Shown here: positions 34,140 to 42,026 of the stretch, in pieces
Layout: each line of letters begins with the position of its first letter
Numbering within the stretch: position 1 is the stretch's first letter
From: DASZBX01 sp035943635
GTDB taxonomy: Bacteria > Actinomycetota > Actinomycetes > Streptomycetales > Catenulisporaceae
Length of the DNA: 64,000 bases
Assembly: GCA_035943635.1 (NCBI GenBank)
Contig: DASZBX010000035.1
Coordinates: 1-64,000, forward strand
Reading direction: 5' to 3'
Notes under the pieces: generated by a model
What the model saw: the letters and a program-made list of their open reading frames with translations, nothing else
Databases searched by the model: none
What the model was told of the DNA's origin: nothing
Position numbers and translations under genes: made by a program

Positions 34140-34876
34140 CCGATCCCCAGGCGACGAACCCGAAGGCGGTTGAGCAGGCGATGGCAGACGTGGCGAGGAC
34201 AGGCCCGGCGTTGACGGACCCGAGCAGGCCGGGCTCGGCGTCGACGGACGCCCGCACTGAGATCATGGCCCGGATCCGCGCGGCCCTCGCCGACCGCCCC
34301 GCCCCGCCCGCCGCCGCGCGCACGTACCAACGGTCCAGCAGCGCGAGCCACAGCGAAACCATCGACCTGTTCACCGAAAGGGTCGCCGACTACCGCGCGA
34401 CCGTCGAATCCGTCACCGAACAGAGCCTGCCGGCCGCGATCGCCGCCGCGCTCGCGGCCCGCGGCGTGCGCAGGCTGGTCGTGCCGGTCGACCTGCCGCC
34501 GGAGTGGCTTCGCGCCGCACCGGACGTCGACCAGCTGCCCGACGAGCCAGCGCTGTCCGTCCAGGACCTGGACGCGGCCGACGGCGTGCTGACCGGCGCG
34601 GCGCTGGGCATCGCGCTGACCGGCACCATCGTGCTCGACGCCGGGCCCGCCCAGGGTCGGCGCGCCCTGACCCTGCTGCCGGACTACCACCTGTGCGTCG
34701 TACGCGCGGACCAGATCGTTGCGACCGTGCCCGAGGCCCTGGCCGGGCTCGACCCGGCCCGACCGCAGACCTGGATCAGCGGCCCGTCCGCGACCAGCGA
34801 CATCGAACTGGACCGGGTCGAGGGCGTGCACGGGCCGCGCACCCTGCACGTCCTCGTGGTCCGCGCGGAGGCGTGA
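34136..34876 (+). CDS. lutC: LUD-domain lactate utilization protein LutC-like
   Basis: A 246-residue protein from ATG 34136, which overlaps the lutB TGA (ATGA). The LUD domain carries ALGIALTGTIVLDAGPAQGRRALTLLPDYHLCVV and SATSDIELDRVEGVHGPRTLHVLV near its end. An ~45-residue leader (MTDPQATNPKA...) precedes the family start TEIMARIRAALADR. It is the third subunit of the lactate oxidation complex. The operon ends here; an element of inverted repeats follows. Confidence 0.88.
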   Translation: MTDPQATNPKAVEQAMADVARTGPALTDPSRPGSASTDARTEIMARIRAALADRPAPPAAARTYQRSSSASHSETIDLFTERVADYRATVESVTEQSLPAAIAAALAARGVRRLVVPVDLPPEWLRAAPDVDQLPDEPALSVQDLDAADGVLTGAALGIALTGTIVLDAGPAQGRRALTLLPDYHLCVVRADQIVATVPEALAGLDPARPQTWISGPSATSDIELDRVEGVHGPRTLHVLVVRAEA

Positions 34877-34900
34877 GCAGTGCGGACTCCTAGACTAGTA

Positions 34901-35047
34901 AATCCGAATTCTGGCGCGGCGAAACGGCTGATCGGCGGCGCCTGGCCGCACGCCCAGCCACCGCCGCTGAGCCGATTCGCCGTGCGCACTCACCTGTCAG
35001 GTCAACGCACCACCCAGCAACTCACCTTAGGCGCCAGAGTTCGGAAT
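34901..35047. repeat. MITE-like element with terminal inverted repeats
   Basis: The ends AATCCGAATTCTGGCGC (34901-34917) and GCGCCAGAGTTCGGAAT (35031-35047) pair at 15 of 17 positions. Inside, CGGCGAAACGGCT (34917-34929) pairs imperfectly with AGCCGATTCGCCG (34970-34982), and ACCTGTCAGGT is a small palindrome. At ~147 bp without a coding frame, it looks like a non-autonomous transposable element or another structured intergenic repeat in the lutC-lacI gap. Confidence 0.55.
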
Positions 35048-35100
35048 CACTCGGCTAGGGTCCGCGGCCCGAGCCGCCGGGTATCCTGCTGGTAGAGGGC

Positions 35101-35114
35101 ATAGTACGTTTCAA
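35101..35114. promoter_or_regulatory. LacI-type operator before the lacI gene
   Basis: The right half GTTTCAA is identical to the site at 29739, while the left half (ATAGTAC) matches the expected TTGAAAC at 3 of 7 positions. It sits ~15-40 bp before the possible starts of the LacI gene. Autoregulation is plausible but the site is weak. Confidence 0.4.
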
Positions 35115-35129
35115 TGCATCGGGCTGGCT

Positions 35130-36182
35130 GTGGGTGGAAGGGTTGGCGCAATAGTGGCCCCTTCGGGTATCAAGGACGTGGCCCAGCGCGCGGGCGTGTC
35201 GGTGGGAACCGTGTCCAACGTGCTCAACCGGCCCGAAATGGTCAGCGAATCCACCCGGCTGCGGGTCCAGGCCGCCATCGACGCGCTCGGCTTCGTGCGC
35301 AACGAGGCCGCCCGGCACCTGCGCGCCGGGCAGAGCCGGACCATCGCGTACGTGCTGCTGGACGCGGGCAACCCCTTCTTCACGGACGTGGCCAAAGGCG
35401 TGGAGGACGTGGCCCGCGAGCACGGCCTGGCCGTCTTCCTGTGCAACAGCGACCAGGACGCGCGCCGCGAGGAGGACCATCTGGACCTGCTGCTGGAACA
35501 GCGCGTGCGCGGGGTGCTGATCACGGCCGTGGACCAGAGCAGCGGGCGGCTCGCCACGATGCCCTCGCTCGGCGTTCCGGTGGTGCTGGTGGACAGCCCG
35601 GGCGCGGGCGAGGAGTTGAAGCACTGCAGCGTCGGCGTGGACGACCTCGAGGGCGGCGATCTGGCGGTGACCCACCTGATCGAACGCGGCGACCGAGGAA
35701 TCGCGTTCGTCGGCACCAGCACGATACCGCAGGCCCGCAGCCGGCTCGAAGGCGCGCGCCGGGCGCTGGAACGGGCCGGGCAGCCGCCGGAGATCCTGCC
35801 TGTGCTGGAGACGGTCGCGCTCAACGTGGCCGAGGGCCAGCGGGCCGGACAGCGGCTGCTGGGCATGCCGGCCCGGCGCCGCCCGACCGCCGTGTTCTGC
35901 GCGAACGACCTGCTCGCGCTGGGGCTGTTGCAGGAGATGACCCGGCAGGGGGTGGCGGTGCCGGACGAACTGGCGATCGTCGGCTACGACGACATCGAGT
36001 TCGCCAGCGCCGCCGCGGTCCCGCTGACCTCGGTCCGCCAGCCGCGCAAGGAACTCGGCCGGTGTGCCGCCGAGCTGTTGTTGAAGGAGACCCAGGAGGG
36101 CACGGCGCACCGGCACCGGTCGATCCAGTTCACGGCCGAGTTGGTGGTGCGGGCGTCGTCCAGTGGGAGCCGGGCAGAGTGA
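35130..36182 (+). CDS. LacI-family repressor of the rhamnose cluster
   Basis: Up to 350 residues. The N-terminal LacI HTH is intact (GIKDVAQRAGVSVGTVSNVLNRPEMVSE), with hinge helix RLRVQAAIDALGFVRNEAARHLRAG, and a periplasmic-binding-protein-like sensor domain follows (TIAYVLLDAGNPFFTDVAKGVED ... IVGYDDIEFASAAAVPLTSVRQP). The start may be GTG 35130 or GTG 35154, just before the conserved part. It is the presumed repressor of the adjacent degraded rhamnose operon, judged by shared operator-like sites at 29739, 35101 and 36179. The gene itself shows no damage. Confidence 0.88.
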   Translation: MGGRVGAIVAPSGIKDVAQRAGVSVGTVSNVLNRPEMVSESTRLRVQAAIDALGFVRNEAARHLRAGQSRTIAYVLLDAGNPFFTDVAKGVEDVAREHGLAVFLCNSDQDARREEDHLDLLLEQRVRGVLITAVDQSSGRLATMPSLGVPVVLVDSPGAGEELKHCSVGVDDLEGGDLAVTHLIERGDRGIAFVGTSTIPQARSRLEGARRALERAGQPPEILPVLETVALNVAEGQRAGQRLLGMPARRRPTAVFCANDLLALGLLQEMTRQGVAVPDELAIVGYDDIEFASAAAVPLTSVRQPRKELGRCAAELLLKETQEGTAHRHRSIQFTAELVVRASSSGSRAE

Positions 36183-36192
36183 AACGATTCAA
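36179..36192. promoter_or_regulatory. LacI-type operator at the end of the lacI gene
   Basis: GTGAAACGATTCAA matches the TTGAAAC/GTTTCAA palindrome at 12 of 14 positions. It overlaps the lacI stop codon. It may be an auxiliary site or belong to a lost neighbouring gene. Confidence 0.45.
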
Positions 36193-36266
36193 TTAACGGG
36201 TTGCCGGACGGCGCTGAGGGAGAAAAGCCGTGGCTCCGCGTGGCGGCACTTGGCATGATCGAGCCC

Positions 36267-36356
36267 ATGACGTCTTCGACCTCTGACTGGATCCCCTTCG
36301 CGAGCTACGAGAATCTGCCCGGCTGCCCGATGCCGGGGCAAGCCGTGTGTGCTTGA
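36267..36356 (+). CDS. Tiny frame, possibly a duplicated start of the next small gene
   Basis: The 29-codon frame has DWIPFASYE, and in the same reading frame after its TGA the next gene reads DWMPFEDDE; the DNA is locally repeated (GACTGGATCCCCTTC and GACTGGATGCCCTTC). It could be a duplicated, stop-interrupted N-terminus rather than a real gene. Confidence 0.2.
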   Translation: MTSSTSDWIPFASYENLPGCPMPGQAVCA

Positions 36357-36380
36357 CTGCGTGACCGGGGGATCGACTGG

Positions 36381-36605
36381 ATGCCCTTCGAGGACGACGA
36401 GCTGTCCTACGACCTGCTCTGCGGCCGGGATGCGGACGGGCATTGGCGCGGCTGGTTCTCCGCTCGTCTGCGTGCCGATGCGCTGCGCCGGCTCGGTCTG
36501 CATCCGGATCAGCCGACCGCTGAGGTGGTAGGGCCGGGCCCGCCTCGCTGGTGGCATGCCGCTGCGGAGGAACGGCTGCGGGTGAGTCGGCGGGCTCGGC
36601 GGTGA
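36381..36605 (+). CDS. Small acidic hypothetical protein
   Basis: A 74-residue protein starting MPFEDDELSYDLLCGRDADG, with GHWRGWFSARLRADALRRLG and a basic tail. It is one of the few coding candidates between the lacI gene and the MFS exporter. I do not recognise the family. Its beginning repeats a sequence motif found ~90 bp upstream. Confidence 0.35.
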   Translation: MPFEDDELSYDLLCGRDADGHWRGWFSARLRADALRRLGLHPDQPTAEVVGPGPPRWWHAAAEERLRVSRRARR

Positions 36606-36684
36606 GAAGGCGGCGCGCGAGTCCTCGGAGGTTGTCTCTCGCTGTCGGCTGTCGGCTGCTGGCCGTCGGCGTGCCTGACGTCCC

Positions 36685-38027
36685 TCAGCCCGGCAGCGGT
36701 GTGCTGTCGGCCGGGTCGAGTTGTTGCCCAGGCTGCCCGGGCTCTGCTGAGCCGTCGGCAACGGTCGGCAGATCGCGCAGATGCCGGTACGGCGAGAACA
36801 CCAGGAAGCCGCCCGTCGCGACGAGCGCCGCGGCCATGACCCACAGCGCGACCCGAACCCCGGCCAGCGAGCCGAGCGCACCGGCCAGGACCGCGCCCAC
36901 CGGCATGCAGCAGTAGGCGATCGTGCTGCTGCTGGCGGCGATCCGGCCCATCATCTGCGGCGGCGTGTACTGCTGGACGAAACCGTCGTAGACCACGTTT
37001 CCGGCGACCGCCCCCGCCATCGCGACGGCGTACCCGGCGAACAGGATCAGCCCGAAGCCGGGCCGGGTGAGCGGCACGAGCAGCATGAACGGGAGCCCGA
37101 ACACGTAGCAGCAGAACACGCCCGGGCCGTGCCGAACCTGTCCGCAAGGCGCCTGGCGGCCAGCGCGCCGAGCACGCCGCCCACGCCGCCCAGGGCCAGC
37201 AGGGCCCCGGCGCCGCCCGAGCCGAGCCCGACGACCTTGACCAGGAAGTAGACGAGCAGCGACTCCATGCCGGTCAGACAGAGGTTGCCGACCGCCGCCG
37301 CCAGCGCGACCGGCCGCAGATAGGCGTCGCCGAGCAGGAAGCGCAGCCCTTCCATGACCTCCGCCCGCAGGTCGGGCCGCCCGGCCGGCGGCTGCGGGGC
37401 CGGTTCCGATACGCCGATCGAGCGAAGGCACAGGGCCGAGACCGCGAAGCTGACCGCGTCGGCGAGCGGGCCGGTGGCGACCCCGGCGAGGGCCGCGAGA
37501 CCGCCGGCCAGACCGGGGCCGCCGATCTGCGCGGCCGCCTGGCTGCCCTGGAGTTTCGCGTTGGCCTCCGTCAGATCCGCGCCCTCGACCAGCGCGGGCA
37601 GGTAGGCCAGGTAGGCGCTGGTGAAGAAGACCGCACACACTCCGGCCAGCAACGCGACGGCCAGCAGGTGCCCGATCGTCAGCACGCCGCACCAGTCCGC
37701 CACCGGCACGCTGGCGAGCAGGAGAATCGAGACCACGTCGCAGAGCAGCATCACCGGCCGCCGCGGGAGGCGGTCCACCCAGGCACCCGCGACCAGCCCG
37801 ACGGCCAGCCACGGCAGCCAGGTCGCGGCCGTGAGCAGCGCCACCTCGAACGGGCCCGCGTGCAGAGCCTGCACCGCGATGAGCGGCAAGGCGACGGTGG
37901 TCACTGCGCTGCCGAACTGGCTGGTCGTCTCGCCGATCCACAGCAGCCTGAAGTCGCGTTGCCGGAACAGCCCGTCTTGCCGCCGAGGTTTTTGCCGGGC
38001 CCGCGCCTCGCGCCCACGCTCCGCCAC
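36685..38027 (-). pseudogene. Frameshifted MFS exporter (enterobactin-exporter-like)
   Basis: Translation from GTG 38027 (with GAAGGG upstream) gives a 12-helix MFS protein: FRQRDFRLLWIGETTSQFGSAVTTVALPL, LVAGAWVDRLPRRPVML and LLALGGVGGVLGALAARRLADR. Near 37110-37125 the frame changes after RFGTAR; the rest (VFCCYVFGLPFMLLVPLTRPGF, AYAVAMAGAVAGNVVYDGF, GRIAASSSTIAYCCMPVGAVL) is in the next frame to 36685. A 1-nt deletion in the run GGCCCGGGCG explains it. Both halves are otherwise well preserved, so the loss is recent or a sequence error. Type: MFS_3/DHA1-like small-molecule efflux. Confidence 0.8.
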
Positions 38028-38221
38028 TGTCGACCCTTCTTCACCGCAACACGTGGATGTGCCGCCGAGGCCCGGCACAAGCCGTCGAGTGCGGGGCCGT
38101 CCGGCGAAGGCTAGCCAAAGGTGCTCGTCGCGGACAAACCCATTTCCAGCCTGGGCCTGACGCATACTTCTGATATGGGCGGAACAGGTTCGCCGAGTTC
38201 GGCACGGATCGCGGTCCGTGC

Positions 38222-38622
38222 GTGCTCCCGGCCTGGTACGTCGACATCGAGGAGGCCCTCGGCCCGGCGGTCGTCCTCGATCCGGACCTCGAACGGCATC
38301 CGGTCCCAGGGATTTCCGGCGCCTTCGTGGTGAAGGCGACCAACCAGACACTCGACCAAGGCGCCGACCCGACCCGGGCCGACTTCAGCCGGGTGTGGAA
38401 CCGGCCGTCATCCGGCGGGACCCGGCTCGCGGCCGACGGTCGCACGCTGACGGTCCAGTTCGGCAGCAGCCCGGCGATCGCATCCTCGTCGACTGGCAGA
38501 CCGGTCACCCGATGGCCGTCGGCATGGCGAGCGATGGCGAGCGATGGCGACCAAGCGGCCCAAAACCCCTGACCGGCCCCGACAACCACCGGAGACGGAA
38601 TGATATGGTCCAGTCCGCGTAA
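38222..38622 (+). CDS. Hypothetical protein, possibly frameshifted
   Basis: From GTG 38222 the frame reads LPAWYVDIEEALGPAVVLDPDLE, PVPGISGAFVVKATNQTLDQGAD and RVWNRPSSGGTRLAADGRTLTV. After about FGSSPA it decays, while the neighbouring frame reads RILVDWQTGHPMAVGMASDG to a stop at 38622, which looks like the true end. A 1-nt shift near 38475-38485 would join them. A 10-bp tandem repeat (ATGGCGAGCG, nearly three copies, 38524-38551) sits in this part. The function is unknown. Confidence 0.35.
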
Positions 38623-38649
38623 CCGAGACCGGGAACGAGGTGGGCCGAG

Positions 38650-39057
38650 ATGACCCGTGAGACTGAATCCGTCGAGACTGTGGTGCTGGCTGCGGAGGCG
38701 GCCCGGCTGGCGGCGATGACGGCCGCCGACACCTCCGCGCTGGCCGAACTGCTCGCGCCGCAGTGCCGCTACGTCCACTCCACCGGCGCCAGCGACGACC
38801 GGGACTCCTACCTGGCCAAACTGGCCGACGGCTCCCTGCGGTACCTGACCGTGGAGGCGCTCGACGTGCAGCCGGTGAATCTGGGCTCGACCGTCCTGGT
38901 CCTGCACCGGATGCGGGCCGAGGCGCTGGTCGACGGCACGCCGCGCTCGCTGCACAGCCAGATCGTAGCGGTATGGCAGGTTGCTGAGACCGGTCCGGCC
39001 GAGGGCGGCGCTCGGTTGGTGTATCTCCAGTCGACGAACCTGCCCTCGCCCAGCTGA
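38650..39057 (+). CDS. SnoaL/DUF4440-like (NTF2-fold) protein
   Basis: A 135-residue protein of the NTF2-like fold: a long N-terminal helix (VVLAAEAARLAAMTAADTSALAELLAPQCRYVHSTG), then strands with HRMRAEALVDGTPRSLHSQIVAVWQV. This is typical of nuclear-transport-factor-2/ketosteroid-isomerase-like proteins, which often catalyse small isomerisation or hydrolysis reactions or only bind ligands. No diagnostic catalytic residue stands out. It stands alone. Confidence 0.7.
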   Translation: MTRETESVETVVLAAEAARLAAMTAADTSALAELLAPQCRYVHSTGASDDRDSYLAKLADGSLRYLTVEALDVQPVNLGSTVLVLHRMRAEALVDGTPRSLHSQIVAVWQVAETGPAEGGARLVYLQSTNLPSPS

Positions 39058-39081
39058 CCGACGACCGAATTCAGCAGTGAA

Positions 39082-39807
39082 TCAGGTCTCTGCCGAACCG
39101 GGCGGAAAGAGCGCCAGTATCTCTGTGAGGGACCTGATGAAGCCGACCCGGCCGCCCTCGCCGTCCTCGGCGAGCGGATCCCGGCGCATGGCGAGCCCGG
39201 CATACCCGAGCTCGATCGCGGCGGCCACGAGCGCCGGGTCGTCGTCGATGAACAGACACCGGTCCGGCTCGAGGCCGAGCGCGGTGCTCGCGTGCCGGTA
39301 AGTCCGCGGGTCGGGCTTGTTGCAGCCCAACAGCTGCGAGATCGCATAGGCTTCGAAGTACTCTCCGATACCGAGTTCCGTATGCAGGTCCGGCAGATCG
39401 GCCCAGGCGTCGGAGACCACTGCCATCCGCACCCCGCGCCGCCGAAGCTCGGCCAAGGTGCCCGGCACCTCGGCGAACGTCTCCAGCACGCTGCTCGCCG
39501 GAACCGGGCGGACGAGCTCGGCCAGCAGCTCGGCCGTCGCCGCGACGCCCAGCCCGGCCAGGACCGCGCGGTGGTAGTCGTCGAAGTCCGGCGTCGACGC
39601 GCACCGGGCGAAAAACCGTTCCCCGGCCTCGATTCCGGCCGCGAACCGCTCCGGGGTGACGGACGGATCGGCGGCCAGTACGGTCTGCTCGAAGTCGGCC
39701 CGGGGATTCCAGCGCCCGCCGATCGGCCGGATCAGCACGCCGCCGGAGTCGAACAGGACCGCCCGCAGGCCGACTTTCTCTGCATACTGATCCCCCGGCT
39801 CGTGCAT
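39082..39807 (-). CDS. HAD-superfamily hydrolase, subfamily IA
   Basis: A 241-residue protein with motif I AVLFDSGGVLIRPI (nucleophile Asp20; the usual second Asp is replaced by Gly), motif II VVSDAWADLPD, motif III Lys in GCNKPDPRTYRHA and motif IV FIDDDPALVAAAI. It belongs to a group of HAD hydrolases common in actinobacteria whose phosphate substrate is not known. It is divergent from the next gene. Confidence 0.85.
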   Translation of the reverse strand: MHEPGDQYAEKVGLRAVLFDSGGVLIRPIGGRWNPRADFEQTVLAADPSVTPERFAAGIEAGERFFARCASTPDFDDYHRAVLAGLGVAATAELLAELVRPVPASSVLETFAEVPGTLAELRRRGVRMAVVSDAWADLPDLHTELGIGEYFEAYAISQLLGCNKPDPRTYRHASTALGLEPDRCLFIDDDPALVAAAIELGYAGLAMRRDPLAEDGEGGRVGFIRSLTEILALFPPGSAET

Positions 39808-39980
39808 CGGATCAGTATGCCCCGGGCCCCGGAAAGGCGTCCACCGGATATCGTGCGCGGGCCCCGCGAGGCGCTCCGCTGGGCTGTTGTGGTCCGGGTT
39901 GATCAGGGGACATAATTACCGGTCTGATTCGACCTCGCGGTCGTGAACTGCTGTGCCGGACGACAGGACGGAGGGTTGCC

Positions 39981-40586
39981 ATGGGCGGCCCCGACGCGGA
40001 TCCCTGGTCCGTGCGGATCACCCAGACCGACGCCGACTTCTACTACGCGCTGTGGATCCGGGACTCGCTGGAGATCGCGGTCGAGCGCGGCCCGCTCGTG
40101 CCCGGGCACCTGACCCAGCCGCCGCCGTCGCACTCGGACCTGGTCCGGGGCGGGGCCGCGGAGCTGGCCGCGGGCTGGCAGGCCTGGTGGTCGGACCTGG
40201 CCCGGGCGGCCCCGGCCTGGGACTGCGCGACCAAGTACTGGGACCGGGCCGGGGCGCCGTACTTCGACGGGCTGGCCGAGTGGCCGCGGCTGCAGAACCT
40301 GACCCGGGTGCTGTGGAACGAGGCGGACCACTGGTTCACCGAGTACAAGCGGATCACGACGATCGCGCTCGCGGACCGGCCGAGCGAGCACGGCGCGGCG
40401 GCCCGCGCGGCGGCGGACAAGCTCGGCCACCCGATCGGGGACGTGCAGGTGGACCTCGTCGTCGTGCCGGTCGAGGGCGACGTGCCGCTGGAGGTCACCC
40501 GGAGCCGCTACATCGTGCCGCAGGACGTGTACGACCACCCGGACTGGCACAACGTGCTCGTGGACATCCTCGTTCGGGCGCACTGA
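39981..40586 (+). CDS. Conserved actinobacterial hypothetical protein
   Basis: A 201-residue protein, Trp-rich (ITQTDADFYYALWIRDSLEI, AAGWQAWWSDLARAAPAWDC, LWNEADHWFTEYKRI) with an alpha/beta C-terminus (VQVDLVVVPVEGDVPLEVTRSRYIVPQDVY). No catalytic motif or transmembrane segment is seen. It is of a kind seen in many actinomycetes without known function. GGAGGG lies 9 bases before its ATG. Confidence 0.65.
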   Translation: MGGPDADPWSVRITQTDADFYYALWIRDSLEIAVERGPLVPGHLTQPPPSHSDLVRGGAAELAAGWQAWWSDLARAAPAWDCATKYWDRAGAPYFDGLAEWPRLQNLTRVLWNEADHWFTEYKRITTIALADRPSEHGAAARAAADKLGHPIGDVQVDLVVVPVEGDVPLEVTRSRYIVPQDVYDHPDWHNVLVDILVRAH

Positions 40587-40795
40587 GCAGCCCCGAAGAG
40601 TCATGTGGATCACGCGTTCGGCCTAACGGCGGTACTCCGTCCGTGTCGGCGCGCGTCGGCGGGTATGCGCACCGGAGCGCAGGCCGTGCTTACGTGGCAT
40701 GAGCCCGCCGGCCCCGAGCCCGCGCGCCGCACGAGCATGCCCGCGCCCGACTGAACGCGCCCGACCGACCGCCCCGCCGACGACAGGACCGACCG

Positions 40796-41986
40796 ATGAC
40801 GACAGGATTGTCCCCGCAACGGCTTGAGCACATGCACGAAGTCCTCTCCGGGTACGTGACCCGCCGCGAACTGCCCGGCCTGGTCGCGGTGATCCGCCGG
40901 CACGGCCGCGTGTACACGCACACGATCGGCACGCTGGCCTTCGACGACCCCGAGCCGATGACCGTGGACACCCCGTTCCGGATCGCGTCGCTGACCAAGC
41001 CGGTCACCGCGGTCGCGGCGATGATCCTGGTCGAGGGCGGCGTGCTGCGGCTGGACGACCCGGTCGACCCGCTGCTGCCGGAGTTGGCCGGACGCCGGGT
41101 GCTGACCGACCCGGCCGCCGCGCTGGACCAGACCGGGCCGGCCGAGCGGCCGATCACCCTGCGCGACCTGCTGACCTTCCGGGCCGGGATCGGCATGTAC
41201 TTCGCGATGCCGGGGACGTTCCCGTTGCAGAAGGCGATGGAGCAGGCCGAACTCCAGCGCGGCCCCGAACCGGTGGCCCTGTCCGGCGACGAGTGGCTGG
41301 CCCGGCTCGCCGAGCTGCCGCTGGCCGCGCAGCCCGGGACGACCTGGATGTACCACACCTCCGCCGAGATCCTCGGCCTGCTGATCGAGCGCGCCACCGG
41401 GCAGAGCCTGGACGAGGTCATGCGCGAACGCATCTTCACCCCGCTCGGCATGACCCGCACCGGGTTCCAGCTGCGCGACGGAGCCGGGACGCTGCCCACC
41501 TGCTACGTCCGCGACCAGGAAACCGCGCAGGTCGAACCGTTCCACAGCGAGACCGAGCGCGGCTGGCACGAGAAGATCGGCCTGAACCAGGGCGGCGCCG
41601 GACTGGTCTCCACGGCCGGCGACTACGCGTCGTTCCTGCAGATGCTGCTCTCCCGCGGCGCCTACGGGGGCGGCCGGATCCTGTCCCGGCCGACCGTGGA
41701 GCTGATGACCATGAACCACCTCGCCGAGAGCGACCGCGGCCCGCACTGCTTCCTGGAGGCGGACACGGGCTGGGGCCTGGGCCTGGCCGTGACCACGCAC
41801 CGCACCGAGGCCTGGTCGAACGCGGGCCGGTTCGGCTGGAACGGCGGCACCGGCACGACCGGCTACGCCGACCCGGCCGAGGACCTGGTCGGCGTCCTGA
41901 TGACGCAGCGCTTCCTCCAATCGCCGAGCGCCCCGGCGATGTTCGGCGACTTCTGGACCCAGACCTACGCGGCGATCGAGGACTGA
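40796..41986 (+). CDS. Serine hydrolase of the class C beta-lactamase/AmpC fold
   Basis: A 396-residue protein: SxxK motif Ser65-Leu-Thr-Lys68 (FRIASLTKPV), the YxS/N-like Tyr in TTWMYHTSAEILGLL and the third motif region FGWNGGTGTTGYADP. This is the serine beta-lactamase-related esterase/D-aminopeptidase family, which often hydrolyses short-chain esters. No signal peptide is visible, so it may be cytoplasmic. Substrate unknown. It is convergent with the baeRF3-like gene. Confidence 0.88.
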   Translation: MTTGLSPQRLEHMHEVLSGYVTRRELPGLVAVIRRHGRVYTHTIGTLAFDDPEPMTVDTPFRIASLTKPVTAVAAMILVEGGVLRLDDPVDPLLPELAGRRVLTDPAAALDQTGPAERPITLRDLLTFRAGIGMYFAMPGTFPLQKAMEQAELQRGPEPVALSGDEWLARLAELPLAAQPGTTWMYHTSAEILGLLIERATGQSLDEVMRERIFTPLGMTRTGFQLRDGAGTLPTCYVRDQETAQVEPFHSETERGWHEKIGLNQGGAGLVSTAGDYASFLQMLLSRGAYGGGRILSRPTVELMTMNHLAESDRGPHCFLEADTGWGLGLAVTTHRTEAWSNAGRFGWNGGTGTTGYADPAEDLVGVLMTQRFLQSPSAPAMFGDFWTQTYAAIED

Positions 41987-42026
41987 GCGGCCGAGATCAG
42001 GCCGGCCGCGGCCGTCGCGCGCCCGG

